Made by a program: the position numbers and the translations under genes. A DNA stretch of 64,000 nucleotides from Dipteris shenzhenensis. Lineage: Eukaryota; Polypodiophyta; Polypodiopsida; Gleicheniales. The stretch lies in the NCBI GenBank assembly GCA_047967505.1, contig CM106540.1, one strand, 5' to 3'. The notes below the pieces were generated by a model. That model ran no database searches. It saw nothing but the letters and a program-made list of their open reading frames with translations, and was not told where the DNA came from. Below, piece after piece: positions 45,572 to 57,719 of this stretch (position 1 is its first letter; the number at the start of each line of letters is the position of its first letter).

Positions 45572-47388
45572 TATGGGCTACCACACTTTGCTACATATGA
45601 GGAACTGAAGGTATCTTTCTTGGGAATATTTTGAAAGGAAAAAACACCAAAGGCAGTGCCTAAAAGGCTTTGCAACATGAAGCAAAAATATTTGCTAGTG
45701 GAAGATTATGCACAGAAATTTAGAAATTTTTATCGAAGGATGGCAGCACCATAAAGACCTTTTGAAGAATAGTTAGGAGACTATTTCTACAAAGGGCTCA
45801 ATAGGGACTTGCAGACCGCAGTAGCAAGCTGTGACCAACTTGCTAGAGCAAATGATTTCAATAACTTGGTGGAAGCTTCTCAAGGGGCAGAAAGGAGATG
45901 TAGAGCATCAAAGAACAAAGAGAAGAAGGTAAAGAAGAAAAAACACAATGACTCTGATTCTAAATAAAAAAAGAAGAGGAAGACTTTGAGTCCGATAGTG
46001 AGGAGAGTGATAGTTCATAGGATGACAGTTTCAATGAAGATTCAGATGAGGAAGGAGAAGGAAAGAAGAGGAAGAAAAAAGGAAAAGACAAGAAGCCCAA
46101 AACAAAGGGAAAAACCAAGAAAAAAAGCCAAGGAGTCCTAAAGGAGACTCTAAACTTGAGAAGATAATTAAGGAGCAATTGAAAAGCATGGGAGTAGAAT
46201 CAAAGAAAGAAAAGGTACCATGTGACTACTGTAGGAAAGATAATCATGATAAAGAAAAGTGTTGGTATAATCCAAGTTATAGGGGGAGGTTACCTCCTCA
46301 TCTGCAGCCAGTAGCATAAGCTACCCAAACAACAACGATTAATCAAGTGGGAGCACAAGCTAACCCAAGATATAACAATGCAGCACCTAGAAGGCAACAG
46401 ATCCAGAACCAGAACTAGAATACACAACAAAGACAAAACAGTCAAGCATGCACATATTGTGGGCTTAAGGATGGACATCATCAAGGTCGTTAGTGTGAAC
46501 TATGGTTTAAACATTAAAATGAAAGAGGCATACCCATTGTGAATTCCACCCCTGGTCTTAATGCAAATCCACCGCCACCACCACCAGTAGGGGTAAATGT
46601 GGTCATTTTTTAGACAATTGTGGAGGAGTCTAAAGAGATATTCTAGGAGGGGACTACAAGAATAGTCATAAAGGTTCATGGCCAGCATGATATTCAGTAT
46701 CTTGAATGTGAGTGTGATTGCTCATAATGTCATAAGGAAGATGAGGTATCCATGGTTTAGCTAAATGCTGAAGTGTTAGTAATTACAAGAGCGGGAGCTA
46801 AGGCTCAAGTTCGAGCAAAACATCCACTGGCATTTGATTCAAAACAATTGGTGGATTGAGAGGAACAGTAAGAAGTCCAGGATGTAACGTTAAGGGCTAT
46901 ATACAAAGCAAATGAAACAAAGAAAGACAAAGGAGAGGAGTCCAGTAAAGGAAACAAGGATCTGACACAGTTCCAACAATCATGGGAGAACAGTAAGAAC
47001 ACAGTCCAACAGTAGTCAGATGTACATCAGATGTTTTACGTTGTAGTTGTGACTACTTTGAGGAGAACAAGGAAGACAACCCATGCTTTTGTTGCACTGC
47101 ACAACCAAACCCAAACAAGAGGAGAAGGAAGAATTTAAGGATCATTGGGGACTGACCTATGAGAAGTGGGAAGCAGTGGTTGGAGGTATTTTGTACGAGA
47201 AGCAATCCAACAGATATAGATGCTTAGCTAAGAAGCCATAGGTGCTTGTCTACACTCATCTAGTTAGAGCTATTAAGTTTCAAATGCAAATTGTGCCTTG
47301 AGGAAAGAAGGGTAAAAGGCTCTTCACAGTAGATGTAGACATTCATGAGCACATCATGGGTTATCTTGTAGATATAGATGATGACTAA
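45572..47388 (+). pseudogene. Decayed gag with zinc knuckles fused to an unknown C-terminal domain (right arm)
   Basis: The gag domain (45572-45890) contains YEELKVSFLGIF and LGDYFYKGLNRDL. A CCHC knuckle CDYC-x4-H-x4-C lies at 46221-46262, with a second knuckle-like CTYC near 46449-46496 that has a stop before its last Cys. A proline run (46570-46590), a TRAGAKAQVRAKH stretch and then the C-terminal domain (47040-47388: CFCC, YEKWEAVVGG, HIMGYL) follow. Stops are frequent. The gag half is typical of Ty3/gypsy; the last domain is shared with the transposase-like gene. Confidence 0.55.
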
Positions 47389-47995
47389 GCTAGCTAGCTA
47401 TTAAATATTCCAAAACCATCAGGCTACGTGTTGTCTAACCAAAGCCATAGCAAGATCCAAAATAGTCATGGAAGCTGCCCCATGCTAGTGTTATCACAAT
47501 TCAATGTCCTAGGATATAAGGAAGAAAACCAAGTCCATCATCAAAGCTCTTCCCTCAAGCCAGTTTTGACGTTGTAACAAAATAATTTTGTAATATTAAT
47601 GATTATTGTATAGAGACTATGGAATCTACTAAGTCCATATCCTGCAAGTCATATCTTAGAATTGAAATTCCAAAATCCAAACAATAAGAAACCTATCCTG
47701 CAAGGCAATTGGCCACCACCTAAATGAACAAGAACATCATATAGGTATCATAAATGAACTTTGGTACATCATAAAACAAACAAACATCAAGCTGGTAATT
47801 GAAATGAACTTCAATACCTCATAAGACAAACATCAAGGTGATAATTGAAAAGGTCTCAAGTCACATTCCATGAGTGGGCTAGTGGCTGAGAAAACAACCT
47901 CAAGTCTGGGCCTATTTCTTCTTTTTTACCTTCTTATTGGGTGGAGATCCACAACTTGGCTCCCTTGAATTTACCTTGTTGGGTGGAGGCTCATT
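47389..47995. other. Right-arm stretch without a gene
   Basis: Counterpart of 8879-9402. It separates the convergent gag-containing and coiled-coil relics. Confidence 0.5.
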
Positions 47996-48905
47996 AGCAA
48001 CCTCTCCATTCATTTCCACCTTCTCCTCCTTAATCGTTTCATGAGGTAGGCACATATGATCTACTATTTACACAATCTTCATGTCAATGTTGCCTTCACA
48101 GATATCACAAAGCAATAGAAGTACACAAGATGCAAACACATGGGCCATCATATGTGGCATCAATCTATCATGTGGCCACCACATATCATGCACTTTTCAC
48201 CCTGTCACATCTCTAGAGGATAACTTTTACGTATACTATTGTGAGGATCACTATCTGCGACTCCTCATTGGCAAGATATTTTTTTATTTTTTTCTCCCTC
48301 AACTTGAGGGTGTGGATATTTTCCTTTAGATGCTCCACTTGCTATTCAGCTTTGGCAATGATAGAATTAGAGGTCATCATTTATTTTTAAATTGTTTCGA
48401 TTTTCTCTAGAGCCTTTGAGTATTCAGTCTACAAGAGGGAACTCCAATTTAGTACAATGGTCATCTTGCCTCTCACTGCTGTTATTAATAGCCTTACCAA
48501 ACTCCTGCACAATGGCATTGTGCTCAAGTACGAGTTTATAGAACATCTCTCTCTAGTTTCATATTTCTTAGAGCTACTCTTTGCCCGATTTGAGTCCTTG
48601 GCATTTTGTCTAGCCTTCAAGAATTCATGCAACCCCCTAACACCACATTGGTTTTCTCACTATCCTTTTGCATTGTGTCTTGATTGGTGAATTTTTCAAT
48701 AATCAATGTGTTTTGTATATCGCAAAACTGTTTCAAAACGCCATCCTTTTTTGTCTTTTGACTATCAAAAGTTGCTACCATGAATTTAAGCTTCCTCTTT
48801 CCACTCTTTGCCTCCATTTTAATGTACTTCAATTGTTGCTTCAAGCTTCTAATGCATTCCTCTTCTTCTTGTCTTCTCTACTTCTCCTCCATAGCCAACT
48901 TTTCA
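47920..48905 (-). pseudogene. Coiled-coil plus RING-H2-like element protein, decayed (right arm)
   Basis: Reverse complement of the left-arm relic. The frame 48844-48617 keeps a Lys/Gln-rich coiled coil with DSQKTKKDGVLKQF, a stretch deleted in the left arm. The zinc-finger-like part lies near 48200-48090 and here one frame reads HVFASC then CDIC. The basic tail with KKVK ends near 47925. Confidence 0.5.
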
Positions 48906-48984
48906 GCTTCCTTGACCTTTTTCTTGGGTGCCTTGGGTATTTAATCTAAGAGTGTGCCTCTATTGAGACTTCCATGATTAATCC

Positions 48985-49210
48985 AAGGAAAAAAGTTTCA
49001 AAGAGAAGGATTGCGAGGTTGCAATCTTGGTCAATATGAGGAACAAAAGTTGTAGGGAGAAGGCTTGCAAGGTGCAAGGATAATAAGAAGGAAGTAACAA
49101 AAGCTACAAGGAGAAGGTTTGCAAGGTGCAAGGGTTGCAAAGAGTAAGGAACAAAAGTGACAAGGAAAAGGCTTGCGAGATGCAAGGATTGTAAACCTAA
49201 GTAGGAGTGC
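48985..49210 (-). repeat. Minisatellite, period about 54 bp (right arm)
   Basis: Counterpart of 7630-7830, with four units here. It has one unit more than the left arm, so copy number changed after the arms arose. Confidence 0.6.
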
Positions 49211-49249
49211 AAGGAGTAAGGCAAGATGGTTGGAGAGAAGATGGTGTGT

Positions 49250-50160
49250 CTCTAATTCTACCCACCATGGTGGAGGAAATCAACTCATTTGTTGGGTTTT
49301 GGCATTCAATTACCACCTCCGGGTGGACATGCATGGCTTAGTTAGCTTAATTGGGATGTGGTCACTTATATTAATGATAGTGCATGTCTAATTTAGTGAT
49401 TCTTCCCACAATAATGGAGTCGAAACGGGCTTAATAGGCTTAATTGCGATGTTTGTGGGAATTCAATTACATGGGTGACCTCAACTATTCCCACTACCAA
49501 TTACTACTAGTTAGCTAGCACTATTTTAGATCCTTTTTACTTAGCTTATCTTAAACTTAACAGAATTGGTTTATCTTTAACTTAATAACATAATTGGTTA
49601 TGTAACATAACTTAATGGTAGGTGGGAAAGGGCGGGTGCATCATTTGTATGAGCAAAACCCTATGAGCAGGTTTATCCGAGCGTGTTTTTCAAGAGATTG
49701 AAAAAGTGGTATTTCTTTAGGAAACATGGTTTTTACACTTTTATTTTCACTAGAACTAGATCCATCCCTTTATCATAAAAATATATTAAATAGTCACTCA
49801 TTCACTTTCACATAACATAAATTTTCTTGTTCGTAGACATCCTTTGTTACCCTTGTTATTACCTAACAAGAGTTTTGAAAAATAATTTCTTTAAGAAACA
49901 TCCCTCATAGTCACTCACAATGTAATAATATTATACATATATAATTACTTAGTTATTAAACACATTTAAATCAATATGATGAGATCTTTCTAGTGTGCTT
50001 ATATCATAAATAACAAGACAATTATGGATATATTTCTAAAGAAATTACAATTTCGATAAATATGCACGAACTTGGGCTTGCATATCTACTCTCATAAAAT
50101 ACATGTAGGATTTAAAACCATATATGCAAGATTTTATAAAATATAATCCTATAGATGTGC
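49250..50160. other. Right-arm AT-rich stretch without a gene
   Basis: Counterpart of 6663-7590. No frame or motif is supported. Confidence 0.5.
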
Positions 50161-50164
50161 TCAA

Positions 50165-50542
50165 ATGGTATTTTCCAATCAATTTGAGTGGCTGAATGAC
50201 TATATTTGGACATTCTATGAGAAAGTTATGACACTTTTAAAAGTGCTATCTAAGGTAGTTTTGCCAACGAAACTACCTTGGGAGACCTACTTTAAAGGGG
50301 TTCTGCTAGTGAAACTACATTGTATGTCTTGCTTCAATGAGGTTTCTTTGGAAAGACCCTTTCATGAAGATAGGTTGAGAGAGGGTTTTCAATTTCACCC
50401 CCTATTAAGTAAAAGTTGTAAGAAGGATCATATGAGAATTTTCATAGAGAAATCTACTCTACATGTGGGTTTCTTCAAAAGCTATCCTATTACATTATTC
50501 ACCATTCCCAAAGATTTCTGTATAAAATATTCATTCTTATAA
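50165..50542 (+). CDS. Open frame of 125 codons conserved in both arms, unknown
   Basis: Partner of 6285-6662, intact with the same length. It includes the palindrome aaggtagttt-N8-aaactacctt near 50251-50280. No domain is recognised and no promoter is evident in front of it. Confidence 0.25.
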   Translation: MVFSNQFEWLNDYIWTFYEKVMTLLKVLSKVVLPTKLPWETYFKGVLLVKLHCMSCFNEVSLERPFHEDRLREGFQFHPLLSKSCKKDHMRIFIEKSTLHVGFFKSYPITLFTIPKDFCIKYSFL

Positions 50543-51079
50543 TACTTTGCATATTTTTAAGTGAAACTATGTTTTCTTCTGATCCATTTTTGCCATATTT
50601 TATAGTTGGAAGCTTTTTTTTTTCTTTGCTCAGATGCTTGGAAGGTTTCGCTTGGAAAATGGTCATCCTCAAAAAGGGCTAGTTGATTAACTTAAAATGA
50701 TGGAGCGAAGAGCACCATTTAAGAGAACTGATGGTGCTGAGATGCCGCCCTCAGAGTTTAGGATTAAATTGGATGACTGAATCTCACTACTTTTAGGCAC
50801 TTACAACCAATTGAATAGTGACCGAGCTTGCATGCAATTACATCCTTTTCATGCAACCATATGGCTTGCATGATATGATGACCATCTGATCCAATGAAAT
50901 CTCGAATTATTTTTGCTATGCCCTTGATATTACATTGTAGCCCAACCCCTAAATTTGATCATCCTTCTGCTTGAAAGAAGTGCCACCTTGGAAATAGCTT
51001 CTTATATAGCCCTTTAAAATCCCAAAAATCATTGTAGAGAGCCCCTTGAAATCCAAATTATCCTTGAAAAGAAACCTTG

Positions 51080-51540
51080 GTGTGCCACATTGATTTCCAG
51101 TGTAGTGGATTTGTGGGCACTAGCTATTTAAGTGCTATGGAGCCAACCATGTGCTATCCAATTGCTTATCAACTTCACACTATTCCACAGTCGTCTCCCA
51201 CCACCCTCATCTCCTGCTCCACCCTCATCTCTTGCTCGACCCTCATCTCCACTTGCCCTCAACTCATGCTCCACCCTCTTACTACACCTCCTCCTCCACC
51301 CTATGTCTCACCTCTATCTTATTCCATTCTTGATCCTAGCTATTACCAAAGCGGTGATAGCTTGTTCCATTCTTGATCCTAGCTATACCAAATTATTGAC
51401 ACTTCTCTCCCACGATCAAAGGTTGGGCAAGTTGCTACTAGACCTTCAATGGCTAGGTAATTCACGTAATTTAGTATCAATAAATAGCACATATAAGTCC
51501 ATCTATTTGTATATCATATATGGGCCACGTCCTTAGGTTG
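51080..51540 (+). promoter_or_regulatory. LTR-like promoter block (right arm and beyond)
   Basis: A TATA-like ctatttaag (51124-51132) is followed by a pyrimidine-rich leader of ctcatctcctgctccac words. After the arm ends at 51421 the block continues to AATAAA (51477-51482). This is the order expected of an LTR U3-R region or of a promoter with a nearby poly(A) signal. The overlapping frames are low-complexity Pro/Ser/Leu and are not taken as genes. Confidence 0.4.
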
Positions 51541-51985
51541 ATCCATAAAAATTATCTTAGAGAAGTTTTTACGGCGTGAGGCACTGGATCAGCATGAGAA
51601 TCATAATTTTAACTAGGAGCAGCTCAATAGCAGCTTTTCAATCAACTAAAATAAAGCTTGATTAGCTTTCTTTCTTATATCAATAGTACACATTTTTGTA
51701 GCAAGTGCTTTTTCATATCAAAAGCATTCTCTTTTTTGTAATACAAACGTACCAAATTGCTATGAATTTTGGTCTTAAAAATGGGCTCCAAGCAACTTGT
51801 CAGAGTACTCAAATTTCAATGTCTTTATTCACTTTAAGTGTATATTTCATTAGTGAGATTTTTGCATCTTTGCCAATGTTTAAGGTTGCTGATAATTAAA
51901 GGTCAACTAAGCTTTAACCCAACATATTTATGAACTGTTAAGATTTGTAGCACTCATTTGAAATTCTGGGATTTATATGATTTTT
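51541..51985. other. AT-rich sequence without a gene
   Basis: No supported frame or motif. Confidence 0.5.
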
Positions 51986-51989
51986 GAGA

Positions 51990-52350
51990 AATGTTAAGAT
52001 GAAATCCTAGTTAAGCTTTAGGATTGCTTGGGTTGCAAAATCTTTTGTGTGCATGTTAACTTATTTGGCTGGTTATAGCCATCATGGTGGTGGGTGTGGC
52101 TAGTTTCAACCATCATGGTTAAGCTCTAGGATTGCCCTTAATTTAAAATATTTTGCATGCTAGTTGATGTGTCTAGTTTCAATTGGATGATTAAAGCCAT
52201 CACAATGGTGGGTGTGGGTAATTTTGACCATCATGGTTAAGCTTTAGGATTTCCCTTGGTTAAAAATATTTTTGCATGTGGTTTGATGTGTTCGGTCTCA
52301 ATTGGTTGGTTACATCCATCATGGTGGTTTTGGCCATTGCAGTGGTTGTC
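51990..52350 (+). repeat. Tandem repeat, 109-117 bp period, three units
   Basis: The word ggttaagctttaggatt(g/t)cc occurs at about 52009, 52118 and 52235. Each copy is followed by ttgcatg, ttgatgtgt, caattgg and a gccatca-N-ggtgg word. The last word belongs to the CCAC-N4-GTGG type seen near 32300 and 35200. Confidence 0.75.
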
Positions 52351-52759
52351 ACGGGCCACTACACATGGTTGTTGATGCCACTTGGTTATAGTGGAGGCAC
52401 TGGTTGATGTGCCCATGGTGGTGGTCTCGCAAGCATGGGGGTTGGCATGGTTGCATACCCTCCATGAAGAATCATGTCCATGTCTTTAAAGATGCACAAG
52501 CAATGCCACATGTAGGAAACATATCAGAGAAGCTTAAGGTTAGTGTGGTATGCCACCACCGCACAATAGATATGATGATGCTAATAGCATTGGTGTAACA
52601 AAGATAATGGCTGGTAAAAATTTTGTTGTGGTCAAAATTGAAGCCCTCCATTTCACGTCGGGAAAAAAACCTAACAAGCATGAGAACTAGTCCACATCAT
52701 CATGACCCACCCACCAATTTTGTAATCTCTCTTGCGTGGACACATCGTGACGCATCCCA

Positions 52760-53120
52760 AAAGTGGTTTCACAATTGTATACACCGAATCATGCATTGAA
52801 CATAGGCCCGCTTCATCATTGTGGCCTCTAGCTACTTCACCAAGTGGACAATGAGATACACATCCATGTTCTTCACCTAATGCTGCCCTCGGACAACACG
52901 TGCTAACATTAGATGTCCCTTCTTTTTAGTGAGCCATGGAGGAATATTGTAGTTTACCACTACCATTGGCTAAGTAGATCAGAATGTGGATCGATGACCA
53001 AATGGATTTACACCATCCATTGCCAATCCAAGCCATACATGACAAGGCTCATCCTTGAATTTTGGACACTCTTTCTCTACACGTTTGCATGCAAATCTAT
53101 TAGTTGGCATGATAGGCTGA
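52760..53120 (-). pseudogene. CACTA (TNP2-like) transposase relic
   Basis: Minus-strand translation gives KFKDEPCHVWLGLAMDGVNPFG, split by stops from NYNIPPWLTKKKGH and then KNMDVYLIVHLV. These match the order and wording of the TNP2 / Transposase_21 core of plant En/Spm (CACTA) elements, where this domain cuts DNA at the element ends. Stops follow at several positions and the rest of the transposase is not found. No CACTA termini were identified. Confidence 0.75.
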
Positions 53121-53825
53121 ACCTATTCTAAACAAAAAACAACTACGAAAATCTCCTACCATGAAGATGTCGCCCCCTTTTTTTCTTTTGGTTGGCCAAT
53201 AGTCTCCAAGGATTTTTTTATCGAAGCTACGCCTATATTTTAATATAAAATCTTGGCAAAAGTTCTCAAGCTCATTGTTTTAGTTTCACAATATTGGTAG
53301 AATGGAATACTTTTTTATATATTTTCTTTTGAATCTTGAAGGAAAAATGTAAATCATGGCAAATCTTTATATCTTTTTGCATAAAAGTTTCAAATCTTGG
53401 CGAATGTTTCAAACATCTATTTTTATTAGGGCACACGAACTTTTGATGCCAATATAAAATTTTAGCTTCTTAACGAAACTAAGTTGAAAAAATTATCCAT
53501 GATAGTCTCTCTATTGATTGTCAATCATGCCAAGCATGCATGCATCTCTCACCTTTCCTTTTTTTGTCCACCTTTTTAGACTTAGCTAGATGCAACCTCT
53601 ATATCTTATACATGCATGTTCCATCGACACCTTATCCTTGCCAAAAACCATTTTTTACATCACTTCCAACCATGCTCCTAATATCACCACTCTACTTGTG
53701 CAAGTAAAAATCCATGTTAAAATCACCTCTAGTGTCCATGGCTCTTCTCCATACATGTACAAGTGCCAATCGAGTCCACAACTAGTGTTCTCACCCATTG
53801 TCTGTGATCAGCTACATATATCAAA
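53121..53825. other. Sequence between relics, no gene
   Basis: T-rich tracts and short frames only. Probably decayed element DNA. Confidence 0.4.
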
Positions 53826-53826
53826 T

Positions 53827-54310
53827 TCATAAAAACACCATATAGTAGCTCCATAAGTGTGGAGTGCATTTTTTTAAAAAGTTGGCCTTTCCAACCAAAT
53901 TAGAAAATTTAGTTATTGAGTCTACCCTCATATGTCTGCATATAATTGTAGCACAGTTCTCAATTAGTTGCATCCTTTGGTTTGTGGGAAGCTCAAATAG
54001 TGCACTTTTAAAAGAACAATTGGTCCCATATATGTATAGAATAATATGTAAGTTTTTAAAATATTTCAAATATCCTATATAGTCCAAGATGCATGCTTCA
54101 TGGGCATTATAGCATTTGCAATAGCTTTATTGTCTCATTTTGAATGTCAGTTGTGTGATGTTTTGATCTTAAATGTAATTTCAAAATGTGTAGGCTAGTT
54201 TAGACACCAATTTTGTAAAATTCCATTAAGGCTTGCATAAGTTACAGATAGATAAAGTTACCCGTATGCTATATATACCTTGAACCTCACAAAAAATGAC
54301 TAACCCAATG
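53827..54310 (-). repeat. Diverged relative of the arm tract at 12890-13300
   Basis: The minus-strand frame 54087-53827 aligns with 13184-12933. Upstream, words such as ttccattgagcaatgcataagtta are recognisable (54225-54250). Similarity is old and includes many indels. It directly follows the gypsy integrase relic, so it may be part of that element. Confidence 0.35.
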
Positions 54311-55520
54311 ATGCATTGGCCCCCTTAGCAAGTGGATGTATAGGCCCCACAAAATCAATCCCACATTTTTCAAGTGATTGTTGTCCTGTCATGGGGTTGA
54401 AATCCTTGTGTTGGGGCTCAATCATTCTTTGGCATACACCACGTCTTTAGATAGTCAAGTGCCCAAAGTGTTGGCTATCAATATCCTGCCAAGAGGATTT
54501 TTCTTGTTGTGGCCTCATCACAAATTGTCCTCCTGCTATGCCTTCATGAGCATCTTGTATGTTAGCATGATCTCATGGCGACATAATACATCTTCTTAGG
54601 ACAATGCATCATACTATGGAACTTCTTAAGATATGATCTCTACCCATTTTAGTTGACCTGTAATCAATTGCTAGGGGCCAACTTTTAGACCCAATTTTCT
54701 TGCATCCACTAGTCTTAGTCTAGGAGGTGGTCTTCTCATTAAATAAGCAATGACATATATACGTCATTTGGGTAAAATATCTATTTTGAACAATGATGTA
54801 TCTGGCAAGTCATCTTCTACTCCATCTAGCTCTTCTCATGTCATCAACCATGACAGGTGTCTGCTATGTAGTATGAGCTCCCTTTTGTACCACCTCTGTA
54901 CCGCTATTTCAAAGTTGGATTCTTGTAGTAGTACAAAATTGTGGTATGTGGTCAATATAAATAGATACAACATGGCTTGGTGAGAATCAAGGTAAAATAC
55001 AAAGTCAATGGACAATAGATAATATCTTAGTTTCCACATAGTGTAGACTATTGCTAGGTCTTCTCTTTCTATGGTGGTGTAACTCACCTCTACATCATTT
55101 AGTTGCCTTCTAGAAGTATGTTGGGTAGTCTTTTTTGTATCTCTTGGGTTGACATAATACAATTCCTATTGCATATTTGGAACCATCAATACATAGATGG
55201 AACTCAATGCATGTACTTGGATTCATTAGCAAAGGGGTTGTGATAAATGTATATGTGATGAATTTTACCAATAGCTTGTATAGGGGTCTTGCAATCATGG
55301 TGTCGCTAAGGATGTATATTTTATATATCTTGCATGCCCCATGAATACTCGTACACCCTTATCATTATGTGGGTCTCCTTGATCACATTAATTTTGTCCA
55401 CGTCAATAGCAATCCCATGTCTTGGCACTAGGTCCCAAGGAAACTCCATGTGTGACAAAGAATTGACATTTTAGAGGGTTGGTAGCCCCAATGCATCAAC
55501 AAATCTATGCTTTAAAAATC
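54290..55520 (-). pseudogene. Ty3/gypsy RT-RNase H-integrase relic
   Basis: From 55520 downward: end of RT (GIAIDVDKINVI), a connection with ARPLYKLL, RNase H (CIEFHLCIDGSKYAIG, RRQLNDVEVSYTT-EREDLAIVY, KLRYYLL), then an integrase zinc-finger-like region (ATTRKILLARY, PTL) and CGIDFVGPIHPLAKGA at about 54360-54310. The order is that of gypsy pol. Stops and frameshifts are scattered through it. The protease and RT core upstream were not found. Confidence 0.8.
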
Positions 55521-56880
55521 ATACAAAGTGTTTAATGATTAAGAAGGAGTAATGGTGGTTGATCTGCTCTAAGTTGCATGAGTTGCTTTGTCTTTGTGTT
55601 TGTTATGCTTTTTGTTTTGCTTTGAACATTCAACGTAGACATTTATAGTGCTCTTGAGACTTACATGTTGGGATGTACCTAGGTGCAAAACCTTTGCCAT
55701 TGGACAAACATCAATCACTTACAAGTGCATACACACCCCATCTTTTTAAAAATGAAGGAAAAGAAAACCTCACCTTCAACATACCCTTGCTCAGCGACAC
55801 CTTCAATGCCTTTTGGAGTGATCTTTTCTAGGTTTTCTTGATGGGTGCATTTTTGAACAAATTCTCTTTTCGAGGCCTTCTTGCACCAGTCAGAAAAAGA
55901 GGAGTTGATGATGCATGTGGCAGGATGGACTCTTCTACCCACTTGAAGTACCAAATCCTTCTCCTACTCCTCATAGACTTCCCCTGCAAATGTTCATTTC
56001 ATTTGTTGCCCTTATACGATTACACACAAGTTTTGAAAAGAAATAAAAATTAAAGACTATGAATCACTTGTACATGAAACACTAGTATATAGCCAGTAAT
56101 TCGAACCTTAACACTAATGAATACAAAACAAAGAGCACGAATTCACAAAAGAGAAATGCTAATGAATACAAACCTAATTAGTTTTTCACTCTGCACTTTG
56201 TCTAAAAATTTTAATCAATAACAAATTTAAAATGATATAAATACATACATGTCATGAAACAAAGATACACAACCCCTTCAATGGGTGTGACGATTGCATG
56301 TATGAAGGTTGTAGGTCAGGGTTGGGCGTGTTCAATGAGCATGTCAAACCCGTAAGATCATTCGTCGGGCTCAACCATCAGTGATTGATCAATACAATAG
56401 TATGTACCAAAATGTTGCCTCATCTAAGGCCACCGGGTCAAGCAAGCGCATCTCTGGGGATTGGCTATTGATTTGACGTTAGAATCAATGCATGTAAGCC
56501 ATTTTAGCCGATTTAGGTAGGTTGGAAGGTCTTCATAAATAGAATATAGTTTCGTCATCTGAATACTGAAGAACCATTGGCTCCTACTCGCCCTCATCAT
56601 GATCGCATCTCTCAAGCCAAAAAATGTGCCTTTGAACATCTTAATAGTCAAATGGTTTCCCAATAAAGCAAGTCTAGTCATGCAAGGTTCAAAGATACAA
56701 AACCCTTGAGATGCCCAGGGATAAAAATCATTTTAGACACGTCCTTAGAGCTGATCCAATGAAGCAAATAAAAGTAAGAGCAGATTCAAAAGTATACTTA
56801 GCACAAGAGTTCGTTGCTATGGTTGCAAAACATGTTTGAACACCAATAATACAAATATGCACATCCATCTACAAATCAAA
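55521..56880. other. Sequence without a recognised gene
   Basis: Some frames (55715-55954 minus, 55838-56053 plus, 56424-56681 minus) are protein-like in composition but match nothing known to me. Possibly the upstream part of the gypsy relic. Confidence 0.4.
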
Positions 56881-56890
56881 TTACCTCAAC

Positions 56891-57700
56891 GTGCTTCCAG
56901 TAAGCAAATCGTATAACTATTTTGCAACAAGGTTGGCAAACTCATGCATGCACAATGAATGCCAACAAGCAGCAAGAAGAATTTATCAAGATGTGGCTAG
57001 GATGGAGAACAAGCCAACAAGGAAAGTGCTCAGGGAAAATGGTAGGAGGCATATTGTAGTATGCCATCTTCAATTTGATGTGGTTAATAAGCTAAAGCTT
57101 GAGAAACTAGTTAATGGAGGTGTATATCTATTTTTCACTAGAAGCGTTCCATCAATGGCTGAGTTGCAAGAGTTTTTTGTGTATGAGTGTGACACTACAA
57201 TGGATTGCTCTGTGGTAAATGTTTTGGATAACTTCATAGAGGGTTCTTGATAATCTGCTTGGTAGGGCTTTCATGTTCTATGGAGCAGTTGTTCTATCTA
57301 TACCGGGGGGTCTAAACTTTAGTGTTGATAAATTTGTATCCATAGATGTCCCAGTCTAGGTGGACTTCTAGGAGTCCGTACATGGATGGGTAGCTCCTTG
57401 GAGGTGTTGGCATCTGCTTTGGGGTGGATTCTTATCATTCCAACATCCGCTCAGATGCACTTTTTAACCTCAGATGCACTTTGGGGTTAAAAGAGCTAGG
57501 TGGTGGAAAAAGATGAGGGAGGATGGAAGATTGTTAGGAAGAAGGACAAATCATGTGTGGTGGAGGAGGGGACTAGGGTTACTAGGGTTAGGGAGCTAAG
57601 GATGAAGGATAGGAGTGGGGAAGGTTCAACTCAACATGAAGAAAAGGCATCTTCCCAGAATTAAGGGTCTCTTGCAAAATTAGAGCAAGGAGCTTGTAGG
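56891..57700 (+). pseudogene. Possible LINE ORF1-like relic
   Basis: The frame 56891-57250 (119 codons) has basic and acidic blocks and VYLFFTRSVPSMAELQ. After a stop, another stretch reads RAFMFYGAVVLSIPGG and then FVSIDVPV. The pattern loosely recalls the DUF4283 part of plant L1-type ORF1 proteins (a hydrophobic strand, a W/F-x-F-Y-G-x-x-L stretch, then a P-V-W-V motif). The match is weak. A LINE-like 3' end lies at 60564-61100 on the same strand. Confidence 0.3.
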
Positions 57701-57719
57701 GAAGAGCAAAAGGACCTAT

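Larger units (their letters stand above)
38057..51421 (-). repeat. Right arm of the ~13.3-kb inverted repeat
   Basis: The arm is the reverse complement of 5405-18687. Its copia is the least damaged of the three and its outer LTR-like block continues past 51421, whereas the left arm is cut. Its inner end runs into the rest of the transposase-like gene. Confidence 0.9.
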
